This document shows positions 26,213 through 34,090 of a DNA stretch of 64,000 bases, one piece after another. The DNA comes from JALFST01 sp022779285 (GTDB lineage: Bacteria; Bacillota; Clostridia; Tissierellales; Peptoniphilaceae): NCBI GenBank assembly GCA_050313895.1, contig JBNPMI010000002.1. The stretch is one strand, 5' to 3'. A program made the translations under genes and the position numbers. Under the pieces are notes generated by a model. It saw only the letters and a list, made by a program, of their open reading frames with translations. It was not told where the DNA came from and searched no databases. The first letter of the stretch is position 1. Each line of letters begins with the position of its first letter.

Positions 26213-26286
26213 CGGGGTGTAGCGCAGTTCGGTAGCGCACTTGTCTGGGGGACAAGGGGTCGCAGGTTCAAATCCTGTCACTCCGA
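26213..26286 (+). tRNA. tRNA-Pro (anticodon GGG)
   Basis: Folds as a 74-nt cloverleaf: acceptor CGGGGTG / CACTCCG (one G-U), D stem GCGC/GCGC, anticodon stem CTTGT/ACAAG with loop CTGGGGG giving anticodon GGG, and T arm with GGTTCAAATCC. The discriminator base is A and CCA is not encoded. An AT-rich -10-like TATTATAT lies just upstream and a hairpin terminator directly downstream. It sits inside the accessory island; tRNA genes are common insertion sites. Confidence 0.93.
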
Positions 26287-26290
26287 TGAT

Positions 26291-26342
26291 ATCGAGTGTT
26301 CATAACGGATTTGAGTTATGGACACTCGATTTCTTGTATTTA
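26291..26342 (+). terminator. Terminator after tRNA-Pro
   Basis: 16-bp stem (ATCGAGTGTTCATAAC with GTTATGGACACTCGAT, one wobble), 8-base loop, then TTTCTTGTATTT. A diverged copy of this hairpin and its downstream flank occurs at 29512-29600. Confidence 0.7.
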
Positions 26343-26543
26343 TTAGTTTTTCGTTATGTGTGGAGCAGGTTTTGTGCACGCTCTTTTGTTATATGCGGAT
26401 TTGGTTACATAATCGACTGCGACGCCCTTTCGGATGTCGGCCTTGTAATTCTATCTGCATTCAGGCATCTCAATATGCATTATAAACTGTAATAATGATA
26501 AGTAAAAACCAACGTGAAACAGATTAAGACAATATATGTAGGC

Positions 26544-26796
26544 TTATCTATTGTTTTCATTATGAATACCTCTTCTTTGTATGAACTGTTTTTCGTCGGG
26601 GGACAATTCCATAATATCTTCTATCTTGCAATCAAGAGTGGTACATATTTTAACCAATACTTCAACCGTAACATTTTCGTTTTTTCCAAGCTTCGCAATT
26701 AGCGTATTGCTTATTCCCGCTGCTTTGCCAAGTTCTTTTTTCTTCATGTTTTTATCAATTAAGAAGCTTCCATAATTTGTTATAACTTACAGCCAT
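26544..26796 (-). pseudogene. XRE-family HTH regulator disrupted by a one-base insertion
   Basis: From ATG at 26796 (ribosome site GAGAGGTG) the sequence reads MAVSYNKLWKLLN and then stops. Removing one A near 26757-26762 restores LLIDKNMKKKELGKAAGISNTLIAKLGKNENVTVEVLVKICTTLDCKIEDIMEL, a textbook small Cro/C1 regulator of clostridial mobile elements. The remaining open frame from 26747 lacks helix 1 and a ribosome site, so it is probably not functional. It belongs to the same family as the defence-operon regulator at 18630. The tandem repeats just upstream may be its operator. Confidence 0.75.
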
Positions 26797-26838
26797 AGTA
26801 CACCTCTCGAATGAATAATTCATATATACTTTTATGTT

Positions 26839-26862
26839 ATAACGCATGAAATAACGCATGAA
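26839..26862. repeat. Two perfect tandem 12-bp repeats, candidate operator of the broken XRE gene
   Basis: ATAACGCATGAA occurs twice head to tail, about 45 bases upstream of the XRE ATG at 26796, in the position of a promoter/operator. A third partial copy (ATGCAAAAATGCAT) follows. Confidence 0.5.
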
Positions 26863-26992
26863 ATGCAAAAATGCATAACTAATTACATAAAAGTTTAATT
26901 TGTACATAATTGAGAAAGTGCTTTAGCTTTTTGTGGATGAAAACAAAAGAATAGCGGCAGAGAGAACGCACTCTCCCTGCCGCCGTTGCTAA

Positions 26993-27223
26993 TTAGTTGT
27001 ATATGATTTCGTTATTTACGATTTCTGTAGCTCTGCTGCGAATGTTATTCATCCGAGCAACCCACTCCATCTGATCGTCCGCTTTGAGTTGTTCAGTCAC
27101 GTCCTCACGCTCTGCCATCTGTTTTACCAGCCGAAAAAACATGTTCTCCGCTTGCTCATCAATGTCGACAAAATAGCTGTTCAACTTTCCGCTTGACGAT
27201 ACTCCAAGCATTAACGAAATCAA
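26993..27223 (-). pseudogene. TnpV-like protein, 5'-truncated
   Basis: The 76-residue frame has SGKLNSYFVDIDEQAENMFFRLVKQMAEREDVTEQLKADDQMEWVARMNNIRSRATEIV, matching the C-terminal part of TnpV proteins of Tn4451/Tn1549-type elements (normally ~110-120 residues). The beginning (MISLMLGVS) is not TnpV. It comes from out-of-frame reading of the adjoining DUF6809 remnant, so a deletion has fused the two genes near 27190. Confidence 0.6.
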
Positions 27224-27381
27224 GAAACTCCTTCTTAATTTTCGCCCGTGAGTGCTTCAGATAGAAACTCCTCATTGAGCACTAAAATCTCCCTCTGCTT
27301 TTGAACAGTCTTATTTTCCTTTGTGCTTCTTGCTTGGGGATCAATGTTACCGTAATAGAATTCTTCAATAAATTTTGACAT
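27190..27381 (-). pseudogene. DUF6809-like protein, truncated and frameshifted
   Basis: ATG at 27381 starts MSKFIEEFYYGNIDPQARSTKENK..NEEFLSEALTG, the N-terminus of the small DUF6809-type proteins found in clostridial mobile elements. The frame stops after 48 codons. One frame change later the sequence continues KEFLDFVNAW, as in the full protein, before it meets TnpV coding sequence. Broken by a frameshift and a deletion. Confidence 0.55.
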
Positions 27382-27482
27382 GATCCTGTTTCCTCGCTTT
27401 TGTAATCCTGCTTTACGGAAAAACCTAAAAATACTCAAATATGCGAATGAAAAACATGTGTGTTTCTGCTGTTATTTCAATA

Positions 27483-27510
27483 ATTTTTAATCAAATCCGT
27501 TAAGAATACT
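27483..27510 (+). repeat. Left 26-28 bp target-site duplication of the IS element
   Basis: Identical over 28 bases to 28630-28657 on the other side of the IS. The outer base on each side could belong to the element instead, leaving 26 bp. Confidence 0.85.
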
Positions 27511-27565
27511 GTACATTTGTAAATGATGTGAGACCAAAATCGCAGGAAGAGATCTCCGATATGCT

Positions 27566-27603
27566 ACTCTATTGATGGCGGGCTAGCCCGCCATCAATAG
27601 AGT
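27566..27603. repeat. 38-bp perfect palindrome covering the transposase stop codon
   Basis: Every base pairs around the centre 27584/27585 (GGCGGGC|TAGCCCGCC core). It could act as a terminator or block transcripts entering the IS, though no T-run follows. It also encodes the last residues (LLMAG) of the transposase. Confidence 0.75.
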
Positions 27604-28533
27604 TCGTTTTTCCATGGGGGTCAACCACCCCAAAGTCTGCATGGGGAGTCGATTTGACTTGTACAAGTAGCGTTTCATTTGCACAAGTAAATCCTCATAG
27701 CTGTAGAACGACAGGCGTGAGTAGAAGCGTTCGTTGTCATTGCGATGGCTGCGCTCCACCTTTCCATTGTGTCTTGGCGTCCTTGGGCGAATGAGTTGGT
27801 GTTTGATGCCCATTTCCTGGCAGAACCGGTCAAACGGGTGAGTCCGCTTTGTTTCTTGAAAATAGGTAAATTCAGTGCCGTTGTCCGTTTGTATGATTTT
27901 TGGCTGATAGCCAAAATGCCGGATCGCCATTTTGACAAATTCGATCGTGGAATACGAAGATTGCTCACGAAATGCATAGAGGAATCGTTCGCGGCTTGCC
28001 TCATCGATGACGGTATATTGGTAAAATTTGTCGGGCATTTTTCCGACATAGCACGATGACGGGACGTATTTGACATCGAGCTGCCATTTTACGCCCAGTT
28101 TTTTCGGTGTATCGTAGGGCTTCGGCACATAAGGCTTCTTTTTCACAAGTTTTTCTTTATAAAAGCCCTGTTTGCGAAGAAAACGGAACAAAGAACACGG
28201 ATGCCGTTGGTAGCCACGTTGAAACTTCAGTTTTGCGTAGAGTTCCATGAGCGAGATGCCGGGATTGCGTCGGAGGAGGTTTCGAATCCAGGTCTGTTCT
28301 TGTGGCGTATGTGCATTGGGATGAGGACTTTTCGGTTTATGAGAGCGGTCTCGTAAAGAATCCTTTGTGCCGTCAAATCGCCGATTCCAACGCATCAGGG
28401 ACGCTTTGGAGATCTTGTAGCGTCGTAAAACGAAGGCGAGGGAAAACCCTGCGCGATACGTTTTGACCGCATGAAATCTTGTTTCCAAAGTGTGTGGCAA
28501 ATACCGCTGAATTTTTGTTATACTTGTTGTCAT
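27583..28533 (-). CDS. DDE (rve-type) transposase of the IS
   Basis: 316 residues. N-terminal helix-turn-helix (about 20-60: AFVLRRYKISKASLMRWNRRFDG) and a linker rich in basic residues. The integrase core (about 145-310) has WQLDVKYV (first Asp), IQTDNGTEF (second Asp) and NGKVERSHRND, with the Glu of the DDE triad. Frame is intact. The stop codon lies inside a 38-bp perfect palindrome. The catalytic core looks IS481/IS1202-like; final family placement needs comparison. Confidence 0.9.
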   Translation of the reverse strand: MTTSITKIQRYLPHTLETRFHAVKTYRAGFSLAFVLRRYKISKASLMRWNRRFDGTKDSLRDRSHKPKSPHPNAHTPQEQTWIRNLLRRNPGISLMELYAKLKFQRGYQRHPCSLFRFLRKQGFYKEKLVKKKPYVPKPYDTPKKLGVKWQLDVKYVPSSCYVGKMPDKFYQYTVIDEASRERFLYAFREQSSYSTIEFVKMAIRHFGYQPKIIQTDNGTEFTYFQETKRTHPFDRFCQEMGIKHQLIRPRTPRHNGKVERSHRNDNERFYSRLSFYSYEDLLVQMKRYLYKSNRLPMQTLGWLTPMEKRTLLMAG

Positions 28534-28629
28534 AGAGAGAATCCTTTCTTTGTTGAGTTAGGTACTTTCATTGTATCGGATTTCTCTCTATTTTTTTTCT
28601 TCTTGGTCTCACATCAATTGTATCGCTAC

Positions 28630-28657
28630 ATTTTTAATCAAATCCGTTAAGAATACT
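28630..28657 (+). repeat. Right 26-28 bp target-site duplication of the IS element
   Basis: Exact copy of 27483-27510. Confidence 0.85.
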
Positions 28658-28788
28658 CGTACCAAAACCGGACACCGATTTTGATACAATAGGTATCATG
28701 ATGGATGTCCGTTATTTTCGTTTTTGCTACAAAATTTTGAAAATGAATAATGGCTCGATAAATTGGAATTTGAGAAGAGGATATGCGT

Positions 28789-29364
28789 ATGATGAATCAG
28801 AAGATTAGAATTCGTCCGGAAGAACATAAAGATTATAAGAGTATTGTTTCTCTAATTTTACGTTCGTTTCAAGAGGGAACCGACTATTCTGATGGAACCG
28901 ATATTATTGCATTGGTGGAGGAAATCAGAGATTCGAAATATTATATTCCGGAATTGTCCTTTGTCGCGGAATTCAATAACAAGGTGGTAGGACACTTTTT
29001 GTTTTCAATATTTCCGCTATCACCTACAAGGAAAGGTGGCTATAGTAATGAAACAAATTCTGGCATTGTTATGTTAGCGCCTGTCTCTGTTCATGCAGAT
29101 TATTTTCGCCAAGGAATTGGAACCGCTATGCTTAACATGGGTATTGAGAAAGTGAGAGAATTGGGCTATAAAGGAATTACCGTTGAAGGAAATTGCAACT
29201 TTTATCATCAAGTCGGATTTCGAACATCCTCAGAATATAATATTTTCCCAACAAGCGGCTATCCAATGAAAGAGCCCCGGTGCATGATGTGTCAGGAGAC
29301 ATATAAGGGATCTTTGGATGGCATACATGGTTATATCGTTTATGACATGTACTTCAATGCATAA
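28789..29364 (+). CDS. GNAT-family N-acetyltransferase
   Basis: About 191 residues. The GNAT core is visible: FVAEFNNKVVGHFLFS (strand 3-4), LAPVSVHADYFRQGIGTAMLNMGIE with the acetyl-CoA loop RQGIGT (about 105-110), and LGYKGITVEGNCNFYHQVGFRTSSEYNI, the end of the fold. The tail PMKEPRCMMCQETYKGSLDGIHG resembles many clostridial predicted acetyltransferases. AGAAGAGG precedes three closely spaced ATGs; 28789 has the best spacing. The gene is AT-richer than the core and directly follows the IS. Substrate cannot be predicted. Confidence 0.85.
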   Translation: MMNQKIRIRPEEHKDYKSIVSLILRSFQEGTDYSDGTDIIALVEEIRDSKYYIPELSFVAEFNNKVVGHFLFSIFPLSPTRKGGYSNETNSGIVMLAPVSVHADYFRQGIGTAMLNMGIEKVRELGYKGITVEGNCNFYHQVGFRTSSEYNIFPTSGYPMKEPRCMMCQETYKGSLDGIHGYIVYDMYFNA

Positions 29365-29511
29365 AATGGAAGTCAGATCTCCGCAAAGAAACCGCCAATT
29401 TCCTGTTTATCGAAAGCTTTCATTTCTAAGCATATTGAGATTTGAGGGCGTATACCTTTTACCGAAAGGTCAGCGAGGTGTCTTGGTATCAAAATAGATC
29501 TTTTCTTTCAA

Positions 29512-29556
29512 ATCGAGTGATCATAACCCGAATCCGTTATGATCACTCGATTTTTG
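29512..29556 (+). terminator. Terminator-like hairpin, second copy of the tRNA-Pro terminator unit
   Basis: Perfect 16-bp stem ATCGAGTGATCATAAC with its complement, 8-base loop, then TTTTT. It may end transcription of the acetyltransferase gene. Stem, T-run and the next ~60 bases resemble 26291-26390. Confidence 0.6.
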
Positions 29557-29930
29557 TATTTGTTAGTTTCTTCGATATATATGAGCGGTTTTTGTGCCTG
29601 CTCATTGCCTTTATAAGATATCGGAAATGCCCTCTGAAAATGCGGTCGATATAATCGGCACAGCCGTCCGGCAGAAGTCGCGCAAATCCGACCTGAATGT
29701 AATTGAACAATACCGGAATTCAGTACTGTCCTCCTCAAACCCGAATACCGAAAAGGTCAAAAGCATCAGGCGCCGATCAAGCAATCCATTCGTGAATAAA
29801 TTTTCCGAAACCGGAAAGGAGACTCAGATCTTCTTTCCGGTTTCAGACGCCATTTTGCCCCTGAAAATTCCCGTTTTGCCTTGTCAAATAAAGTGAAAAA
29901 TGCGCTTTGACTCACTTTGTCCCATTTCAA
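29557..29930. other. Non-coding gap at the right edge of the island
   Basis: No gene is supported. It contains the diverged repeat flank (to about 29610) and a 12-bp stem hairpin (29807-29818 / 29833-29844, GAAACCGGAAAG and complement) with a 14-base loop and no T-run. Confidence 0.4.
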
Positions 29931-29958
29931 GAAAGACGACCCCGCAGGGTCGTCTTTC
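29931..29958 (-). terminator. Terminator of the M16C peptidase gene
   Basis: 12-bp perfect stem GAAAGACGACCC / GGGTCGTCTTTC with a 4-base loop, 55 bases after the stop codon. The tail is built into the CTTTC arm. Confidence 0.6.
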
Positions 29959-30013
29959 TCTCAAGCAATCCGATTTTTTCTCTGCACGGAAAAGGATCGT
30001 ATTTCCGCATTTA

Positions 30014-32887
30014 TTACAGTTCCAGGATTTCCAGTCCCTCACACTCACGGAGAGCCTCCTCCGGCCCGACAACACAAACGGCGCCATCTTCCGCCATCTT
30101 TTGAAGCGCCGGATTCCAATCCGTAAGATTTTCACGCTTTATGGAAAGCATCTGCTTGCGATTGAGGATACGATCTGCATCCGATACACCCGCAAACCGG
30201 AGCTCATCGGCAATGGCGCCTTGTTCTGCGGGCGTGTGCAGCCCCTCTGTAAGAGCCACAGCCGAAATAATATACTTTTCCAAATCCTCATCACCGTCAC
30301 GAAACTCCTGCATAAAATCGGCAAGCGCATCGTAGATTTTCAGGGATCGTGCGGGCGACGGATCACGATAGGAATAGCACACGAGACCGCCATCACGGCC
30401 GATCGGAAAGCCTGCACCATAAGCTCCGCCTTGTACGCGTACCGCATTCCAAAGATATGCCAGAGACAAAATATTGGAAACGACACGAATCCCTCCGTTC
30501 ATCTCCATGCCGCATTCCGAGAGGCGGTAGCCTTTCAGCGCATAAGCGATCTGCGCAGGAATGCGAAGCCCCATTTTTCCGGGGAGCTCCGTGCGATAAG
30601 CGCTTGCTTTCGGAAGAGGCTTGCCGGCAGGCAGAGCTTCAAAAAGATCTGTAAAAGATGCGGGATGCGTCGAGGTCACGCTCGCCACAAGCCCGGTCCT
30701 TGAGATGGATTCGTCGCTTGCCCGATGCACCAGGGAAAGAAAGTCCTCAACCACATTCTCAAAATCGGAAGCGAACCGGCGCAAAAACCGGATGGAGGTA
30801 TAGCCGCTGAGCGCTTCATTGACCGCGCCCTTTGCACTATAGTGCGACTGTACCGCCCGGAAGCCCAGCAAATGCCCGTTGGAAACGATGGTCTGCCGGG
30901 ACATCTCATTGGCCTGCATGACAAATTCGCGGATCTTATCGATATCATCAAACCGGGTCTCCAGAAGAATCTCACGAATGAGCGCCTTGGCCTGATCCAG
31001 GTTTTCCTCCAGCATCCCCGCGCGCACAACAAGACATGGCGTACATTTTTCCTTCTCCCGATCCGGACCGTGTACATCCAGAGAAAAGCTCAGGCTCCCG
31101 ATGTAGTTTTTGATCTCCTGCTGCAGGGCCAAAACGGAATGCCTTTCGGTCGGAAGCTCGCCGTAGAATCCCGGATACAGAGAAAGCATGGCGAGCTCTT
31201 CAAGGCGAAACTGTGTCATGGGAAAATACATCGAAAGATAGACAATGCCCTGTGTGGTGAGAGGATGTGTGAGCACCGTCACTTCTCCCTCTTGATGAAT
31301 TTGCGTCACCGTCAGCTCCGGCGTCTCGCTCACCTCACTCAGAGAAAGTGCCGGCAATGTCGCAATGTTCTCCGGAGAATCCGGAGTCTTCTGCCACTGA
31401 AGAAGAGCCTCATTCTGATTGCGCAGCTCCCGGAGCTCCGCTTCCGTAAGCGCATCTGCCTCGGCCTGTACCCGCTTCTCCTCCGCCTTTCGTTCTTCGT
31501 CGCCAAGAGTTACGGAAGGCAGCATGTGCAAAACGGCACGCCCCTCCTCCTTCAGTAGGAGCGTTTCCAGCAGTTTTTCAAAGTCGGATGTCTCCACCAT
31601 TTTTCTCAGCTCCGCAATCGTCTGATCATTTGTCAGATATAGCAGAGGATCCCCGCCATAAAGCCAGCTGTTGAGTGCGGAAATCGCGCGATAAACTCCC
31701 TGCGGTTCCGGCTTTTGCTTAGAATGATAAGCCAAAAGGTTGATGGACGCCGAAAGAGCTTTTTTATCCAGTCCCTCCGTAACTATCCGCTGAACCGTAT
31801 TCTGTATGATTTCCAGAAGGCTGGCACTGTTTTCTTCCTTCATATTGCGCACAATGAGGAGAATATAAGGCTGCGCCAGTCCATCCATAACCGTCAGCTC
31901 CATATCCTCTGCCAGCCCGGAGGAAAGAACGGCACGCTTCAGAGGCGACTCATTCGAACCCGCGAGCACGTCACAAAGTACCTTGGCGGCATAAATTTCC
32001 GTTTTCTCTTCCCAGGTTCCAAAAATTTTTCCGAGAGCAAGCACGGCTCGGCTCTCCGCAGAATCCTCCGGTTCGATTTCAAAACGCGCGCTTCCCTCCA
32101 CAGCGACAGGAGTCTGAAAGGAAATCTCAGGAAATCCCTCCCGTTTTTCATATCTTTCAAGATACGAGCCGATCATGGTCAGCGTCTCCTCGATGGGAAT
32201 CGCTCCATCCAGATAAAATCTTGCGTTGGATGGATGATAGAACCTCTTGTACGTGTCGAGAAACCTCTCATACGTCAGGTCGGGAATTTTGGCCGGATTT
32301 CCGCCCGAGTTGAAACGATAACAGGTATCCGGAAAAAGAAGCTCGCTCATGCTTTCTTCAATGCGATTGTCCACATTGGACATCGCTCCCTTCATTTCGT
32401 TGAATACAACACCCTTATAAGAGGGCGCCTCCTCCAATTCGACATGGATGCCCTCTTGATAGAAAATATTCGGATTTTCCAAAATACGGGGTGCAAAAAC
32501 CGCATCCAGATAGACGGACATCAGATTGAGAAAATCCTTCTCATTTCGACTGGAAACCGGGTACATCGTCTTGTCCGGAAATGTCATTGCATTCAGAAAG
32601 GTGTTCATCGAGCTCTTGAGCAGCTCAACAAAGGGCTCCTTGACCGGAAACCTCTCCGATCCGTTGAGTACCGAATGCTCCAAAATATGGAAAACCCCGG
32701 TACTGTCCTCCGGCACCGTCTGAAAAGCGACCGAAAAAAGCTTGTTCTGCTCCTCAGTCCGCATCCAGCAAAGCGCAGCCCCCGTTTTGTCATGCGTCAT
32801 CTCCACGAGCTCGCCGTTCAGCTCCGGAATCTCTCTGATTCTTTGAATGGTAAAGCCAAAAAGCGTTTCTCCTTTAATGATTTTCAT
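30014..32887 (-). CDS. M16C zinc metallopeptidase (insulinase/presequence-protease family)
   Basis: 957 residues, the standard length of single-chain M16C peptidases (PreP-like, four M16 folds forming a closed chamber). The inverted zinc motif HILEH is at residues 67-71 (His67, Glu70, His71) in FHILEHSVLNGS, followed by KEPFVELLKSSMNTFLNAMT and the distal zinc ligand Glu in GVVFNEMKGAMS near 165. No signal peptide, so cytoplasmic. It probably degrades small peptides. ATG at 32887 with AAGGAG. A single-gene unit with a terminator downstream. Confidence 0.92.
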   Translation of the reverse strand: MKIIKGETLFGFTIQRIREIPELNGELVEMTHDKTGAALCWMRTEEQNKLFSVAFQTVPEDSTGVFHILEHSVLNGSERFPVKEPFVELLKSSMNTFLNAMTFPDKTMYPVSSRNEKDFLNLMSVYLDAVFAPRILENPNIFYQEGIHVELEEAPSYKGVVFNEMKGAMSNVDNRIEESMSELLFPDTCYRFNSGGNPAKIPDLTYERFLDTYKRFYHPSNARFYLDGAIPIEETLTMIGSYLERYEKREGFPEISFQTPVAVEGSARFEIEPEDSAESRAVLALGKIFGTWEEKTEIYAAKVLCDVLAGSNESPLKRAVLSSGLAEDMELTVMDGLAQPYILLIVRNMKEENSASLLEIIQNTVQRIVTEGLDKKALSASINLLAYHSKQKPEPQGVYRAISALNSWLYGGDPLLYLTNDQTIAELRKMVETSDFEKLLETLLLKEEGRAVLHMLPSVTLGDEERKAEEKRVQAEADALTEAELRELRNQNEALLQWQKTPDSPENIATLPALSLSEVSETPELTVTQIHQEGEVTVLTHPLTTQGIVYLSMYFPMTQFRLEELAMLSLYPGFYGELPTERHSVLALQQEIKNYIGSLSFSLDVHGPDREKEKCTPCLVVRAGMLEENLDQAKALIREILLETRFDDIDKIREFVMQANEMSRQTIVSNGHLLGFRAVQSHYSAKGAVNEALSGYTSIRFLRRFASDFENVVEDFLSLVHRASDESISRTGLVASVTSTHPASFTDLFEALPAGKPLPKASAYRTELPGKMGLRIPAQIAYALKGYRLSECGMEMNGGIRVVSNILSLAYLWNAVRVQGGAYGAGFPIGRDGGLVCYSYRDPSPARSLKIYDALADFMQEFRDGDEDLEKYIISAVALTEGLHTPAEQGAIADELRFAGVSDADRILNRKQMLSIKRENLTDWNPALQKMAEDGAVCVVGPEEALRECEGLEILEL

Positions 32888-33084
32888 TTTTTCTCCTTTA
32901 GTGACTGTTCTAATCGATCATTCTGCAAGATATTTTGTTTTAAGAAGACTATACACTTTCCGAATCCCTTTTGTCCATTGCATATATTTTCGCGCCAAGC
33001 AGCCGTATCCGTCACATGGATTTTTATGAAAATTTTTTCATTATGAGGATTTGCCGATTCTGTCCGAAATACATTCTTCCCGAA

Positions 33085-33130
33085 TACAAAAAGACGGTTT
33101 TGCAAAATTTAGCAAAACCGTCTTTTTGTA
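33085..33130 (-). terminator. Terminator of thiT
   Basis: 19-bp perfect stem (TACAAAAAGACGGTTTTGC and complement) with 8-base loop, starting 19 bases after the thiT stop, ending in a T-rich arm on either strand. Confidence 0.8.
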
Positions 33131-33148
33131 TCACCACAGAGCCTTCCA

Positions 33149-33748
33149 TTATCGTTTCCGCTCTGCAAAGGCCATAATCGGCTTCCAAAGCATGCCGATC
33201 AGCAAAATACAGATGATCGTCTCCGGAATCAGATAGGAAGCATTGTAGGTGATACTATATCCCAGCCCCGATAACCAGTTGGATGGACTCAACGCCGCAA
33301 GAAGGCTCGCTCCCTCCTTTGTAAAATCAATCGTCGAATAAAAAATACATCCTGAAATCACATGAACCGCAAGCCGCAGCGCCGCTGCCAATATGATGGA
33401 CGGCAAAACGCTCAAAAATTTTTTACGATTTCCGAATGCGATCCCCGCAAAACCAAGCATTGCAAACGCAAGAGGATAATCCAATATCATCTGCAACGGA
33501 TGTACCACATAGGGATTGAGCATAAATTCAATCAGTCCGTAAAGAGCCCCTACAGCCACTCCCCACTTCCATCCGTATAAAATCGCAAAGAGCATCAGGG
33601 GGACCATGGCGCCCAAGGTGACGCTGCCGCCGTTCGGCAATTGGTAAATCTTAATAAAGTCCAAAACCTTTGCCAGTGCAATGCTCATGCCGGCCAAAGC
33701 CAGCATGCTTGCCGATGCTTTATAAATCGGCTGATTCTTGTTTTCCAA
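33149..33748 (-). CDS. thiT: ThiT, thiamine-specific S component of an ECF transporter
   Basis: 199 residues with about six transmembrane helices. The family's thiamine-binding pattern is present: ALAKVLDFIKIYQLPNGGSVTLGAMVPLMLFA near the N-terminus and the C-terminal YSITYNASYLIPE. ThiT gives thiamine specificity to the shared EcfAA'T energy module, which is encoded elsewhere. TTG at 33748 is chosen as start because AAGGAG sits six bases upstream. The open frame extends 11 codons further but would begin in the T-run of the riboswitch terminator. Expression is controlled by the TPP riboswitch just upstream. Confidence 0.9.
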   Translation of the reverse strand: MENKNQPIYKASASMLALAGMSIALAKVLDFIKIYQLPNGGSVTLGAMVPLMLFAILYGWKWGVAVGALYGLIEFMLNPYVVHPLQMILDYPLAFAMLGFAGIAFGNRKKFLSVLPSIILAAALRLAVHVISGCIFYSTIDFTKEGASLLAALSPSNWLSGLGYSITYNASYLIPETIICILLIGMLWKPIMAFAERKR

Positions 33749-33779
33749 AATGATCTCCTTCCGTTTTTCCCCTGACAGC

Positions 33780-33801
33780 AAAAAACCACGCCGATGCGTG
33801 G
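33780..33801 (-). terminator. Riboswitch expression platform: intrinsic terminator before thiT
   Basis: Hairpin CCACGC/GCGTGG with 4-base loop followed by TTTTTT on the minus strand, directly downstream of the TPP aptamer. It should form when TPP is bound and stop thiT transcription. Confidence 0.85.
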
Positions 33802-33807
33802 AGGAAA

Positions 33808-33900
33808 GAGGTTCTACTTCCCTACGCTGTCATTATACAGATCAGGTATTCGGGTTAGGTTTCCCCTCTCAGCCTCCGAAGAAGCACCCCGAGTAGCTAT
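33808..33900 (-). promoter_or_regulatory. TPP (THI-element) riboswitch
   Basis: The minus strand has the aptamer core in order: CGGGGTGC, GGCTGAGAGG, ACCTGATCTG and a final CAGCGTAGGGAAG. These are the conserved elements of the thiamine pyrophosphate riboswitch. The terminator follows within a few bases, so control is by premature termination. Confidence 0.93.
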
Positions 33901-33940
33901 ATGATATTTTATCCCTTTCTCCTATGAGGGTCAATCCGGG

Positions 33941-33969
33941 TGATATTACTGGTAATATCAGTAATATCA
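33941..33969. promoter_or_regulatory. Triple repeat, candidate operator upstream of cysK-cysE
   Basis: TGATATTAC, two bases, GTAATATCA, then another GTAATATCA directly adjoining: one inverted and one direct repeat of the same 9-mer, about 120 bp before cysK. The position suits a regulator of cysteine synthesis. The binding protein is not identifiable here. Confidence 0.5.
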
Positions 33970-34090
33970 ATGCTTTCAGGCTTTGAAAATAAAATTTCGG
34001 GTATAAATCCCCTATCGTTTCATGGCAAAGTTGACTTTGCATCAACTCCTACCTTGAACGAAATAAGCTCAGGCGTATACAGGAGGAATT

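Larger units (their letters stand above)
27510..28630 (-). mobile_element. Complete ~1.12-kb insertion sequence with long target duplication
   Basis: One transposase gene between imperfect inverted ends. The left end begins TGTACATTTG and reaches TGATGTGAGACCAA; the right end (complement) begins TGTAGCGATA and reaches the same 14 bases at the same distance. The direct repeat outside is 26-28 bp, far longer than usual for IS3/IS481 and in the 24-29 bp range I recall for the IS1202 group. It appears intact and possibly recent, since the duplication is perfect. Confidence 0.82.

Noticed and set aside
27483..28657. Composite transposon carrying the acetyltransferase
   Set aside because: Only one IS copy is found and the target duplication closes directly around it, leaving the acetyltransferase outside.
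31715..33046. A 443-codon plus-strand frame opposite the M16C peptidase
   Set aside because: Antisense shadow of a strongly conserved gene, without start signals or domains.
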